The notes beneath the pieces were generated by a model. It made no database searches. It had not been told where the DNA came from and saw only the letters and a program-made list of their open reading frames with translations. A stretch of 64,000 bases of DNA from Helicoverpa zea (Eukaryota > Arthropoda > Insecta > Lepidoptera > Noctuidae): assembly GCF_022581195.2 (NCBI RefSeq), contig NC_061463.1, positions 8,184,001 to 8,248,000 of the forward strand, written 5' to 3'. Positions within the stretch are counted from its first letter, which is position 1, and the number at the start of each line of letters is the position of its first letter. The translations under genes were made by a program, and so were the position numbers. Positions 55,487-64,000 of this stretch are shown here, piece by piece.

Positions 55487-56860
55487 ATGGATCAAAATAA
55501 ACCTCCCGATCCCGATCCTCCCGACATCTCTGCATATGCTCCTCTTTCCCCCAACTATCCGCTATCCCAACTCGCTGATGTTGCTTGCAGCATCGCGGAC
55601 TCCCAGACCCCATCAACCTCGTATACCAGGAAACGCTCCGGAGATGATGCTAACATTAGCGTGTCAACCCCGCCATCCAAACAACAAAGGAACCTAGTTG
55701 GCCGCAGCAGGTACTCAGCTACTGATAAGGCACCTTTTATCGTTCATGTCTCTCGATTGGAGCCCCAGCCTAACGCCGGTACCTCTCTACACCCTGTTAC
55801 TTTCGGAATATTCCTACAAAAACATAATATTACTAACGTTGTCCGTGATGGTGTTAAAAAAGTTGGTAGGAACCGTGTGTCTGTAGAGTTTAAATCCCCT
55901 CAGGATGCAAACTCATTTATTATCAACAGCATTTTACATAAGAACTGCTATGTTGCCTCAATCCCCACTTTTAATATAACTAGGATGGGAGTTGTGACTG
56001 GTGTTCCCACAGATTTAAATGAAGAGGAAGCCCAAAAATACTTACAGGTCCCTTCAGGTTGTGGTGAAATCCTGAAAGTTCGTCGCATAAGCAGGAAAGT
56101 AGTTATAGATGGAGTAACTGAATTCAAGGCAACAGAGACATGTGTACTTACCTTTGATGGCCAAGTATTGCCTCAAAGGGTTTTTTGCTGTTACACTTCC
56201 CTTCCAGTTCAGCAATATGTTTATCCCACCATCCAGTGCCGTAAGTGCTGCAGGTTTGGTCATGTGGAACTAGTGTGTCGGTCCAAGCCTCGCTGCAGTA
56301 AGTGCGGCCATGATCACCCTGGTGATGGTTGCAGCACTTCTGAGGCGGAGGCATTCTGTGTGCTCTGCTCAGGGAATCATTTTGCAAATAGCAAGTCATG
56401 CCCGGAGTTGGGTAGACAGAAGGCCATTAAGACGGTTATGGCTGAGAAGTCCCTTTCATATGCTGAAGCTAGCAAATCTGTCCCACTTGCTTCTCGCAAT
56501 TATGCGAATGCTGCAAAAGCAGTTCCCGCCCCCACTCAGTCATACCGCAAAACTGTTTTCCTTAAGCCAAGGACCCATGCCCCTCTATCTCCCTCTTATG
56601 ATAAAGCTGCCCATCAGCAGATTATTAACTCCCCTGCACCTTCACAGCCTGATGGCTGCGCTCTGAATAACCCATTCATTGATAGTAATGTTTCCTCAAT
56701 AATAGATATACTTATTAAACTTCTATCTACAATCCTATCCACCAATAATACCCAATTACCGTCCAACGTTGCCTACCAATTAACTAACCTTTTATCAAAT
56801 ATTAGAAATGGCGCCTCGCCAAGTATTCCTTCAATGGAATGTGAGGAGCGTGTGGCATAA
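55487..56860 (+). CDS. LINE ORF1: nucleic-acid-binding zinc-knuckle protein
   Basis: A 457-residue gag-like protein that in this class binds the element RNA and acts as a chaperone. The ATG at 55487 is chosen; the frame is open a few codons upstream but without an ATG. A basic, Ser/Pro-rich N-terminus is followed by an RRM-like region (FIVHVSRLEPQ..., about 85-165, and GVVTGVPTDLNEEE). Three cysteine knuckles then follow: CX2CX4HX4C (CRKCCRFGHVELVC), CX2CX3HX4C (CSKCGHDHPGDGC) and CX2CX3HX6C (CVLCSGNHFANSKSC). The Pro/Ser/Asn-rich C-terminus ends ECEERVA. The last 53 bases overlap ORF2 in another frame, so ORF2 is probably translated by reinitiation. Confidence 0.92.
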   Translation: MDQNKPPDPDPPDISAYAPLSPNYPLSQLADVACSIADSQTPSTSYTRKRSGDDANISVSTPPSKQQRNLVGRSRYSATDKAPFIVHVSRLEPQPNAGTSLHPVTFGIFLQKHNITNVVRDGVKKVGRNRVSVEFKSPQDANSFIINSILHKNCYVASIPTFNITRMGVVTGVPTDLNEEEAQKYLQVPSGCGEILKVRRISRKVVIDGVTEFKATETCVLTFDGQVLPQRVFCCYTSLPVQQYVYPTIQCRKCCRFGHVELVCRSKPRCSKCGHDHPGDGCSTSEAEAFCVLCSGNHFANSKSCPELGRQKAIKTVMAEKSLSYAEASKSVPLASRNYANAAKAVPAPTQSYRKTVFLKPRTHAPLSPSYDKAAHQQIINSPAPSQPDGCALNNPFIDSNVSSIIDILIKLLSTILSTNNTQLPSNVAYQLTNLLSNIRNGASPSIPSMECEERVA

Positions 56861-59800
56861 AAAGCACGACCTCATATTCCTCCTCAACAAATTCAAGCCT
56901 CTGGCTTGCTCTGTAGCTGAGACTTGGCTCACCCCGAGTCTCAGTTTTAATATACCACTATTTAATATTCTCAGATGTGACAGATCTGATGGCTATGGAG
57001 GGTCGGCTCTCCTTGTTAATAATCGTGTCCCCCTCTCCACCTTGTCCCTTCCGGTTCTGGATGGTGATATGAATATAGTTGCGTGTAGAATTGAGGGTAT
57101 CACTGTTTTATCGGTGTATATTTCCCATCCTCAGCGTAGGTTTTTAACCACCATTAGGGACATTTTGAATAGCATAGTAGGACCTGTGCTCGTCATGGGT
57201 GACTTCAACTGTCACCACTTTAGATGGGGCTCCAATCGTTGTGATTCGTTTGGGGAAGGTTTAGTAGAAATCTTGGATGATTTAGACCTTTGCATCTTAA
57301 ATGATGGTAGCCCTACTCGTAGATCCCTTCCAGGACAGCAAAAGAGTTGTGTAGACCTCACATTCTGTTCAGTTGAGTTGGCGGCATCAATTCATTGGGA
57401 ATGTACTACTCTGACGCATGGTAGCGACCATTTCCCCATTGTTGTAACTTTAATTAATAAAACTTATTTAGAGAAAACTTCTCCTCCACTATTGAAGTAC
57501 AACTTGTCCAAACCTGATTGGTCGAAGTTTGCATCTTTACTGGAGGGGAAAATTAGTACGCTTCCAAATTTAAATTCAAGTTTCCAAGATTCTTCTGGTC
57601 ACTGCCATGCTAAGAGCTGCTACGATGGCTTTATCTCGGCCATTACCTCAAGCGCAGACTCTACCTTTCCGTTGCGCAACTGTGCCAGAAATAAAATCCC
57701 GTCACCCCCGTGGTGGGATCAAGAATGCACATCGGTTATTAAAGAAAGAAAAGAGGCCGAAAAACAGTACAATGATGCGATGAATAGCGTCAATCTTATA
57801 CGGTACAGACGAGTGTTAGCTCAATCTCGACGGCTTCTTCGCAAGAAGAAACGTCGCGGTTGGGTTAAGTTTTGCACTTCTCTATCCCCTTCCACTCCTA
57901 TTTCAGCAGTTTGGAAGAGCATTAATCGTTTCAGGCGAGGCTGCTCCCCATCTATCTCTTCCCCTATCTCGAGACAAACTGCTGAATCCTTTTTCGACAA
58001 AATTGCTCCAGCCTATGTTCCTTCTTCCTCAGAACTTCTGCTCCCGTCTGTAAATATTTTGGACGATCCTATGAATGAACCATTTTCGTTGGAGGAACTT
58101 GATGCGGTGTTACGTCATGTTAGGGATTCCGCCCCAGGCATAGACGGCATACCGTACTCATTTGCAGTTCATTTTGGTTTTGAAGCAAAAAAGTATTTTT
58201 TAGGAATATTAAATTATTGTTATCAATTTGGTTGGGTTCCCGAACAGTGGAAAGCTCAGATAGTAATTCCCCTTTTGAAGCCCGGCAAGACTGCTGATGA
58301 TCCGAATGGCCTTAGACCAATTGCTTTGTCCTCAGTGTTGGCCAAGATATTGGAACATTTAATTAAAAATAGACTTGAGTGGTTGGTGGAGTCTAGGGAT
58401 TTACTGCCGAGCCATCAGTTTGGCTTTAGAAAGGGGCTTAGCACCATGGACAGTGTGGCAATTTTGGTTACTGATATCCGTACAGCCTTTTCCAAAAATG
58501 AATCTGCTGTAGCCACTTTCCTTGACATCTCTTCCGCATACGACAGCGTCCTTCTTCCAGTTCTCAGGCAAAAATTGCAACAGCTGAGGATTCCGGGTAA
58601 GATGGTACAATGTATATGCGCACTCCTCATGTCTCGCTCTTTGATGCTCAGAGTGCAGGGGGAGGTATTTGAGGTGAGACAGACGTGGAAGGGCCTTCCC
58701 CAAGGCTCAGTTCTGAGCCCACTACTATACAACCTGTATACAGCAGACATTGGCTCCTGCCTTAATTGTGACTGCCACCTTCTACAATACGCGGACGACC
58801 TAGTGTTGTATGTAGTAAATTCATCTATTGCGGACGCTGCCTCATCTCTCTGTCTCTCCCTGGACTCTCTGCACACATGGCTTTTGAACCATGGTCTCAC
58901 GTTATCCGCCCCAAAAAGCTCGGTAGTGATTTTTTCCCGAAAACTACTGATCCCTCAGGTCTCAGTTAACATTCAAGGACAAGATATTCCCATAAATAAT
59001 AAAACAAAATTTTTAGGCGTTTTCTTAGATTCAAAATTATCCGGGATTCACCACTTTAACTATTTGATCCAAAGATGCGAAAGAGCAATCTCCATCTTAA
59101 AAGCTCTCGCTGGTGTCTGGTGGGGGGCCCATCCCTTCACTATGAAACTGGTCTACAATGCCTTAGTCCGCAGTATCCTGGACTATGGGTCACACTTGGT
59201 GATTCCAAGCAACAAAGGTGCCTTGGCCGGTTTAGATAGGATTCAATCTCAATGCCTTCGAATCATCTCAGGTTGCATGAAGTCGTCGCCTATTAACGCC
59301 TTGCAGGTCGAATGCGCGGAACCTCCTCTAGCCCTGAGACGTCAGTACCTTGCTTCCCGTTTCCTATCCAGGGTTATTCCCAAGTCGTCCCACCCCCTCA
59401 TCCCAAAACTCAGAGAGCTTGACACTCTTTGTCACAGCTCCAAATATTGGGAACACAAAGAAATCCCCCTATTCCTAAAAGCATACCGGTTTTTTCAAAA
59501 TTTAGAATCCCCCATTGCTCCATATCCCAGACTTCCTCTATTTAATTACCCCTATGAAGTACTTTGCTTCACCCCTAAAATATTCTATAACATTGGCATA
59601 TCCAAAAACTCCCCATCGGCAAATTCGGCCTTTAATGCGGTTTTGGGTGAACGATGGATTGGGTTTCAAAAGTTCTTCACGGATGCTTCCAAATCAAATG
59701 GTGGCTGTACTGGAGCCGCGGTTTACTATCAGAACTCTAAAATAATTTTGAAATTCAAATGTCCGAAGGAGTCTTCTGTATTTACAGGCGAGTGTGTGGC

Positions 59801-60542
59801 ACTATTGGAAGCTTGTCGTTTTATAGAGTCCCATGAGATTAGCTATGGAGTTATCTTTACTGACTCCCTTAGCTGTCTCCAAGCCCTATCCCAGAATCCC
59901 TTTAGAACTAAACTCCATTTTCCTATTGTCCTGGATATTAAAAAGTCCCTTTTCTCCTGCACTAGGCAAGAAAAAGAAGTTCACTTAGTCTGGATTCCTA
60001 GCCATTGCGGTATAGCGGGCAATGAATGTGCCGATGCATTGGCCAAAGATGCGTGTTCATCTGAGTCTGCTGACCTTGTACACTTCTCCCTTCAAGGGCA
60101 TGACCTGCTAAACCTCCCTAAATTGAGTCTTGAGACCTCGTGGCAGGAATGCTGGAACATCTCCAGCAAAAAGAAGGGTAGCTCTTATTTCGCCATTCAA
60201 CCGGTTGTAAAACCAAAACCGTGGTTTTCAAAATTTAAAAAATACCCTAAAAGGGTAATTTCAGTCCTGTGCAGAATACGGTTAGGTCACTGTTGTACAC
60301 CGGTCTTTCTGCGCAAAATTCGGGTGCAGGATTCATCCCTCTGCGAGTGTGGACTGGATGAGGGTACCCTGGACCATATATTTTTTGACTGTCCTAACAA
60401 CTCATCCTTTGATTTATATGGTCGTCTCCAAAAACTTAAAATTCCTCTCCCTACTAATTTCCGTTCCCTCTTATCCCACTCCTGTCCAGAACTGCTCCAG
60501 ATGCTGTTGATGTTTATACATCAAAACAATATTAAATTATAA
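56808..60542 (+). CDS. LINE ORF2: APE endonuclease, reverse transcriptase and RNase H
   Basis: A 1244-residue polyprotein that nicks target DNA and copies the element RNA there. The endonuclease (about 5-215) has QWN (9-11), Glu38 in AETW, GDFN (131-134), CVDLTF (181-186) and GSDHFP (205-210), so all the catalytic residues I can place are present. The reverse transcriptase has LRPIALSS, FGFRKGLST, FLDISSAYDSV, LPQGSVLSPLLYN and the catalytic YADD at 661-664. RNase H follows, with FTDAS (Asp959), ECVALLEA, FTDSLSCLQAL and WIPSHCGIAGNECADALAKDA-type residues. A C-terminal Cys/His segment (CECG, DHIFFDCPN) ends the protein. No stop or frameshift is present, which suggests recent or ongoing activity. 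Confidence 0.95.
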   Translation: MAPRQVFLQWNVRSVWHKKHDLIFLLNKFKPLACSVAETWLTPSLSFNIPLFNILRCDRSDGYGGSALLVNNRVPLSTLSLPVLDGDMNIVACRIEGITVLSVYISHPQRRFLTTIRDILNSIVGPVLVMGDFNCHHFRWGSNRCDSFGEGLVEILDDLDLCILNDGSPTRRSLPGQQKSCVDLTFCSVELAASIHWECTTLTHGSDHFPIVVTLINKTYLEKTSPPLLKYNLSKPDWSKFASLLEGKISTLPNLNSSFQDSSGHCHAKSCYDGFISAITSSADSTFPLRNCARNKIPSPPWWDQECTSVIKERKEAEKQYNDAMNSVNLIRYRRVLAQSRRLLRKKKRRGWVKFCTSLSPSTPISAVWKSINRFRRGCSPSISSPISRQTAESFFDKIAPAYVPSSSELLLPSVNILDDPMNEPFSLEELDAVLRHVRDSAPGIDGIPYSFAVHFGFEAKKYFLGILNYCYQFGWVPEQWKAQIVIPLLKPGKTADDPNGLRPIALSSVLAKILEHLIKNRLEWLVESRDLLPSHQFGFRKGLSTMDSVAILVTDIRTAFSKNESAVATFLDISSAYDSVLLPVLRQKLQQLRIPGKMVQCICALLMSRSLMLRVQGEVFEVRQTWKGLPQGSVLSPLLYNLYTADIGSCLNCDCHLLQYADDLVLYVVNSSIADAASSLCLSLDSLHTWLLNHGLTLSAPKSSVVIFSRKLLIPQVSVNIQGQDIPINNKTKFLGVFLDSKLSGIHHFNYLIQRCERAISILKALAGVWWGAHPFTMKLVYNALVRSILDYGSHLVIPSNKGALAGLDRIQSQCLRIISGCMKSSPINALQVECAEPPLALRRQYLASRFLSRVIPKSSHPLIPKLRELDTLCHSSKYWEHKEIPLFLKAYRFFQNLESPIAPYPRLPLFNYPYEVLCFTPKIFYNIGISKNSPSANSAFNAVLGERWIGFQKFFTDASKSNGGCTGAAVYYQNSKIILKFKCPKESSVFTGECVALLEACRFIESHEISYGVIFTDSLSCLQALSQNPFRTKLHFPIVLDIKKSLFSCTRQEKEVHLVWIPSHCGIAGNECADALAKDACSSESADLVHFSLQGHDLLNLPKLSLETSWQECWNISSKKKGSSYFAIQPVVKPKPWFSKFKKYPKRVISVLCRIRLGHCCTPVFLRKIRVQDSSLCECGLDEGTLDHIFFDCPNNSSFDLYGRLQKLKIPLPTNFRSLLSHSCPELLQMLLMFIHQNNIKL

Positions 60543-60851
60543 ACTGTGGCCTATATTTAGGCCTCAGTTTGTATGGTTGTGGTATATGTATGTTATGTGT
60601 TACTAACATTTTCTTGTTATTTTTATATATGTAAATGTATTTCTGTTTGTTTCAGTGCCGTCCTACTAACACATTAAGTTACACAAGATCGGCCACAGCT
60701 CCGTCTTAAATCAATATATAATTATTATTTTTAATTTTTTTTTTCATTAAAAGCACTACTTGCTTGTCATCCCACTTGTCATTGGCAGAATCGTCGAAGT
60801 GACATCGACACGGATTGCCATATCCAAAAATAGAATAGAAGAACATCCATA

Positions 60852-61851
60852 CAAATAATTTACCCGCTATGTCGTCTGTTGACATTTCGTTGACGTATTG
60901 TGACATGTAGTCATCCTCATTGATGTTAATTGCAGAAGTGTCGCTCGTATTTTGCCTACATTTTTCATTACTCAAAAAGTTTATATCTAAGTGAATTCAA
61001 AATCATGTAATATATCAAAAAGTTTATTTATATCTAATTGAATGCAAAATCATGTAATATATTAAAACCAGGAACTTATTTTTAGGGTTTTTAATATTAA
61101 TTACGATGTTTTTTTTCTTAAGAGGGCTATCACAAATTTTCGCGAATTTAATTATATTTTCTTGAAAGTAAGAACATACCATGACAAAGTGAAGTCTGTT
61201 TTCATTGATATTTTACCTACTGCTAGTTTTATGGCACATCTGTTTCTGCACGATTTTCTTAATCCATAATTCAAGATGGCGGGCGGGAACAAATTAATGC
61301 ATATTTGTAAAATTGAATTGTAAATGAAAAGTATGATATACAAGCGTTGTAATAGCATGAACAGCGTGTAATTTTACTAACTTGACTCTCGAATAGTTTA
61401 TATGTGTAAGTTTATACCTTGATATGTATTTTCTATTTTATAATTGTAGTTTCATAGACATCCATCTGACGCAGGTGTCAAAATCGCTCTGATTTGCCAT
61501 TTTGGGCACTGCATAGTCTGCAGTGCAGTTCAGTGTGGTAAGCTTTTTGTTCGGAACGTTCTATCTAGTACGTAGTACATATATATCGATGATTGAAACG
61601 TCTATTAAAAAATAAAATGCATATGAATTCTATGGTAAAATGCCAACCAAACAAGCGAAACGTCAAAGTCAAATCATTCAAAATCAAAAAAGTCAAAAAG
61701 CAAAACAAATCTTAAAAATTGTTGATCCGACGATTGTTTGTAGAATTTTATAAATGTTTCATTATAACAATATGTCTCATGACACAAAACATTCCGTTTA
61801 CGTTATAGCACTTCGTTCAAAGTAAACAGTGCGAAGTGACAATATTGCAAA
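60852..61851 (+). promoter_or_regulatory. CEP135: Upstream region of the CEP135-like gene
   Basis: A 1-kb AT-rich spacer between the LINE and the centriole gene. It includes TTCAGTGTGG near 61531, an initiator-like TCAGT word, and a run of GTCAAA-type words just before the start codon. On the opposite strand lies a short open frame (about 60866-60975) that ends at a possible GTAAAT splice donor; see findings. No other gene is supported. Confidence 0.35.
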
Positions 61852-64000
61852 ATGGGGGAAGCATACTTTACCCTCAAGCGTAAGCTAGAGGATCTCGGTT
61901 ATAACATAACATTACCGATAGACGCTGTACCCTTGGTAGAATGTATACTAGCAGACCTTTTGCAAACCACACGCAGTTTGCAACACTACATGGATTTATC
62001 GAAAGAAGCTTTAATGCAGCGCGATTCTCTGATGATGGAAGCTGAGCCTTACAAATGTGATAATGCTAAGTTAATACAGGAAAACAATCGTCTTCACAAA
62101 GAGATTATGAAATTGTCGGAAGAAAGCCTCAAAGAGAGAAAAGAGTCCAAGAGAAAATTAAAGAATTTGTCTGAAGAGCTTATAAAAAAAGATTTGACTA
62201 TAAGTAAATTACAACATGATCTAAGAGACCTAAGCCTGAGAGGATTGTGTGCTGACACTTTAAGTAGTCGCAACAAAAGTAGGAGAAGAGATGTGGAAGT
62301 TGGTTCGTCCAGAACATGCATATGTAGTGAAAAAAGGAGTTCCAGCAGTGACAAAGACCTCACAGAATTGACACAAAAGATTCAGTCCCTTGAAGAGAAG
62401 AATGATGCATATTGTGATGAAATAATGGTGCTTAAAAGTCAAGTTGAGAATAGGGATGATGAAATTATGCGCCTCAATATGTTATTAGAAGGCGGCAGGC
62501 CCTTAACTGCTATAAGTAGAGAATGTTGTAACATTAGCTCCAATGAAAGAATCCAAAACTTAATGAAAGATTTACGAGAACTAGAATCAGCTAATGATCT
62601 ACTGAAGAAAGAAATTGATAATGGTTTAGAGAAACAACATGAAGCAATGCTGCGAGCATTAACTCTTGCAGACAAAAATAAAAGTTTACAAGAAGAATTA
62701 CAAAAAGTAGATACATTAGCTTTGAAAGTGGAAGAAGATTGTAATAAGAGACTAGCTTCAATGACAAATGAAGTTAACTTCTTGCAAAAGAGAGTAGAAG
62801 GCTTGGAGTCCAGAAATACGACGTTGGAAAGTCAACTTACAGAGTATCAGCTCAAAGAAAATACACCCAGAATAAACAAATTGCAGGAAGAATTAGCATT
62901 AGCCCTAAAAGAAAATGAATCATTACAAAATGAGATCAAAGATCTGATAAGTCTTAATAAGAATTTACAAGATAAGATTGTAAAATTGCCTCAAGTCAGG
63001 ACTCCATCAGAAGTCAGTGATACACTTGGACGCAGTAAAGACAAAGTAAACTGTCCAACTAAAAGTGAATTACAGAAACTTTTAAGAGATGAAAGAAATA
63101 AATATGAGATTCATATAAATAGTGTCCAAGAAAAGATGACTGAAATCATGAATTCCTTTAATCAGCATATGTTAAAATGTAAAGATAGAGATAGTTCTAG
63201 AATAAACAGTTCAAAAGAGAATGCATTTATAAGAGATTTACACACTCAACTATGTGAGAAAGAGCAGAAAATATTGATGTTAAGAAAAGAAATTGATGAA
63301 TTGAAAAGGAAAACATGTTATATGGAGGAGAATAGTAAACAAAATTTCAAAGATGTTATTAGTCAGTTGAATGTAGAAAATGCTGAATTGTCAAAAGAAA
63401 ACATACTTCTGAGTAAGCAACTGAGTCAATACAAAAATTTGAACTCAGCAACTGCACAAGCACAGCAACACAGCAGTGACAGAGGTGATTTCGTCAGAAA
63501 TGATATTCAAAAACTCAAAGATCAAATAAATGAATTGTTGAATCAAATTCAGTTACTGAAGAAAGATAAACAAGAATATAATTTGAGATATAAAGAAGCC
63601 CTGGAATTGTCAGAAAAATTGAAAATGGATTTAGTATTTAAACAGAAAGAGATAGAACATCTGGAAGAAGAAAATTGTTCTTATAAAATGACCAGTAGAA
63701 ATGGCAAAGCTTCTACAGAACATCTTAAGGACGAATGTAATTTCTTGAGAGATCAGTTGAAGAAACTGCAATCAGATGTTATTAAAGAGAAAACACTTTC
63801 AAGTCAAATAAAGAATATTCAGATTGAAACAGAAAGGAGTGGTCATGAGTTACAAAATGAGCTTCTGAGTGTACAGAAGAAACTTAGTTTAGCTAATGAC
63901 AAGATAGAGTCACTGGAAAAGAAGTGCAAAGACCTACAATCTGAAATGACAAGCATAAGGAATGACAAATCAAATCTTATTGAGAACATCAGAAAAGTTG
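61852..64000 (+). CDS. CEP135: CEP135/Bld10-type centriole protein, 5' part (runs off the window)
   Basis: Human CEP135 and Drosophila Bld10 are coiled-coil proteins that link the centriole cartwheel to the microtubule wall. The frame is open from ATG 61852 to the last base, 716 codons, with no intron. The N-terminus (KRKLEDLGY, PLVECILADLLQTTRSL, EPYKCDNAKLIQENNRLH, EIMKL) lines up with the conserved CEP135 start, and RDDEIMRLNMLLEGGRP near residues 197-213 matches the DREIERLSVALDGGR block of the family. The rest is almost entirely heptad-rich, Glu/Lys/Leu coiled coil. TSGA10, a relative, is the main alternative. The 3' end lies outside the window, so domain loss there cannot be judged. Confidence 0.86.
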   Translation, partial: MGEAYFTLKRKLEDLGYNITLPIDAVPLVECILADLLQTTRSLQHYMDLSKEALMQRDSLMMEAEPYKCDNAKLIQENNRLHKEIMKLSEESLKERKESKRKLKNLSEELIKKDLTISKLQHDLRDLSLRGLCADTLSSRNKSRRRDVEVGSSRTCICSEKRSSSSDKDLTELTQKIQSLEEKNDAYCDEIMVLKSQVENRDDEIMRLNMLLEGGRPLTAISRECCNISSNERIQNLMKDLRELESANDLLKKEIDNGLEKQHEAMLRALTLADKNKSLQEELQKVDTLALKVEEDCNKRLASMTNEVNFLQKRVEGLESRNTTLESQLTEYQLKENTPRINKLQEELALALKENESLQNEIKDLISLNKNLQDKIVKLPQVRTPSEVSDTLGRSKDKVNCPTKSELQKLLRDERNKYEIHINSVQEKMTEIMNSFNQHMLKCKDRDSSRINSSKENAFIRDLHTQLCEKEQKILMLRKEIDELKRKTCYMEENSKQNFKDVISQLNVENAELSKENILLSKQLSQYKNLNSATAQAQQHSSDRGDFVRNDIQKLKDQINELLNQIQLLKKDKQEYNLRYKEALELSEKLKMDLVFKQKEIEHLEEENCSYKMTSRNGKASTEHLKDECNFLRDQLKKLQSDVIKEKTLSSQIKNIQIETERSGHELQNELLSVQKKLSLANDKIESLEKKCKDLQSEMTSIRNDKSNLIENIRKV

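Larger units (their letters stand above)
55318..60838 (+). mobile_element. Apparently intact I-group non-LTR retrotransposon
   Basis: A two-ORF LINE of about 5.5 kb. A 13-bp word AAGAACATCCATA occurs at 55305-55317 and 60839-60851, just outside the coding part, and is taken as the target duplication. ORF1 (zinc-knuckle protein) and ORF2 (endonuclease, reverse transcriptase, RNase H) are uninterrupted and overlap by 53 bases. An RNase H domain after the polymerase points to the I/R1/LOA group rather than jockey proper; the clade is not settled. The 5' leader is about 170 bp and the 3' region about 300 bp, with a T-rich stretch at 60721-60744 but no clean A tail. The right boundary is less certain than the left. 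Confidence 0.85.

Noticed and set aside
58401..58900. Long minus-strand open frames across the LINE polymerase
   Set aside because: They are antisense shadows of the intact ORF2, which has all conserved motifs on the plus strand.
62094..62675. Leu/Ser-rich minus-strand open frames
   Set aside because: They mirror the coiled-coil coding strand of the CEP135-like gene; the plus strand is open across the whole stretch and matches the family.

Overview
The window looks like nuclear DNA of a moth, probably a noctuoid lepidopteran. The host genes are split by GT-AG introns and have insect-type products. The spacer DNA is AT-rich and crowded with short retroelement tails, tRNA-derived SINEs, foldback MITEs and hAT-like DNA elements of the kind common in moth genomes. 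The species call is an inference; no species-diagnostic sequence was available to me.

Layout: (1) 1-8269 holds no gene I can support and is a bed of repeats, including a 1.4-kb hAT-like element with a perfect 8-bp target duplication. (2) 8350-30316 (+) is a complete 24-coding-exon ABC transporter of subfamily C (MRP4-like, 1362 residues). Its introns carry a 2.5-kb hAT-like element with TCTTGG arrays, several MITEs, and a three-layer nest of a jockey-like LINE, a hAT and a second hAT. (3) 32050-37102 (-) and 38983-40455 (+) are two complete omega-class glutathione S-transferases, head to head, with matching exon sizes. (4) 43223-55022 (-) is a complete 16-exon orthologue of RELCH (KIAA1468), a LisH/HEAT protein of recycling endosomes. 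(5) 55318-60838 (+) is an apparently intact I-group LINE with two overlapping long ORFs and a likely 13-bp target duplication. (6) 61852 to the window end (+) is the 5' part of a CEP135/Bld10-type centriole protein, uninterrupted for 716 codons.

The genes do not form a pathway. The transporter and the two GSTs could all serve detoxification or redox metabolism (export of conjugates; glutathione-dependent thiol chemistry), but that link is an inference from neighbourhood. RELCH and CEP135 point away from each other and may once have shared a compact promoter region of about 1.3 kb that the LINE has split.

Exon boundaries were deduced by hand from reading frame, splice dinucleotides and conserved family motifs. 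All phases join without a frame break in the four complete spliced genes. No CRISPR array, rRNA or bona fide tRNA gene was seen.
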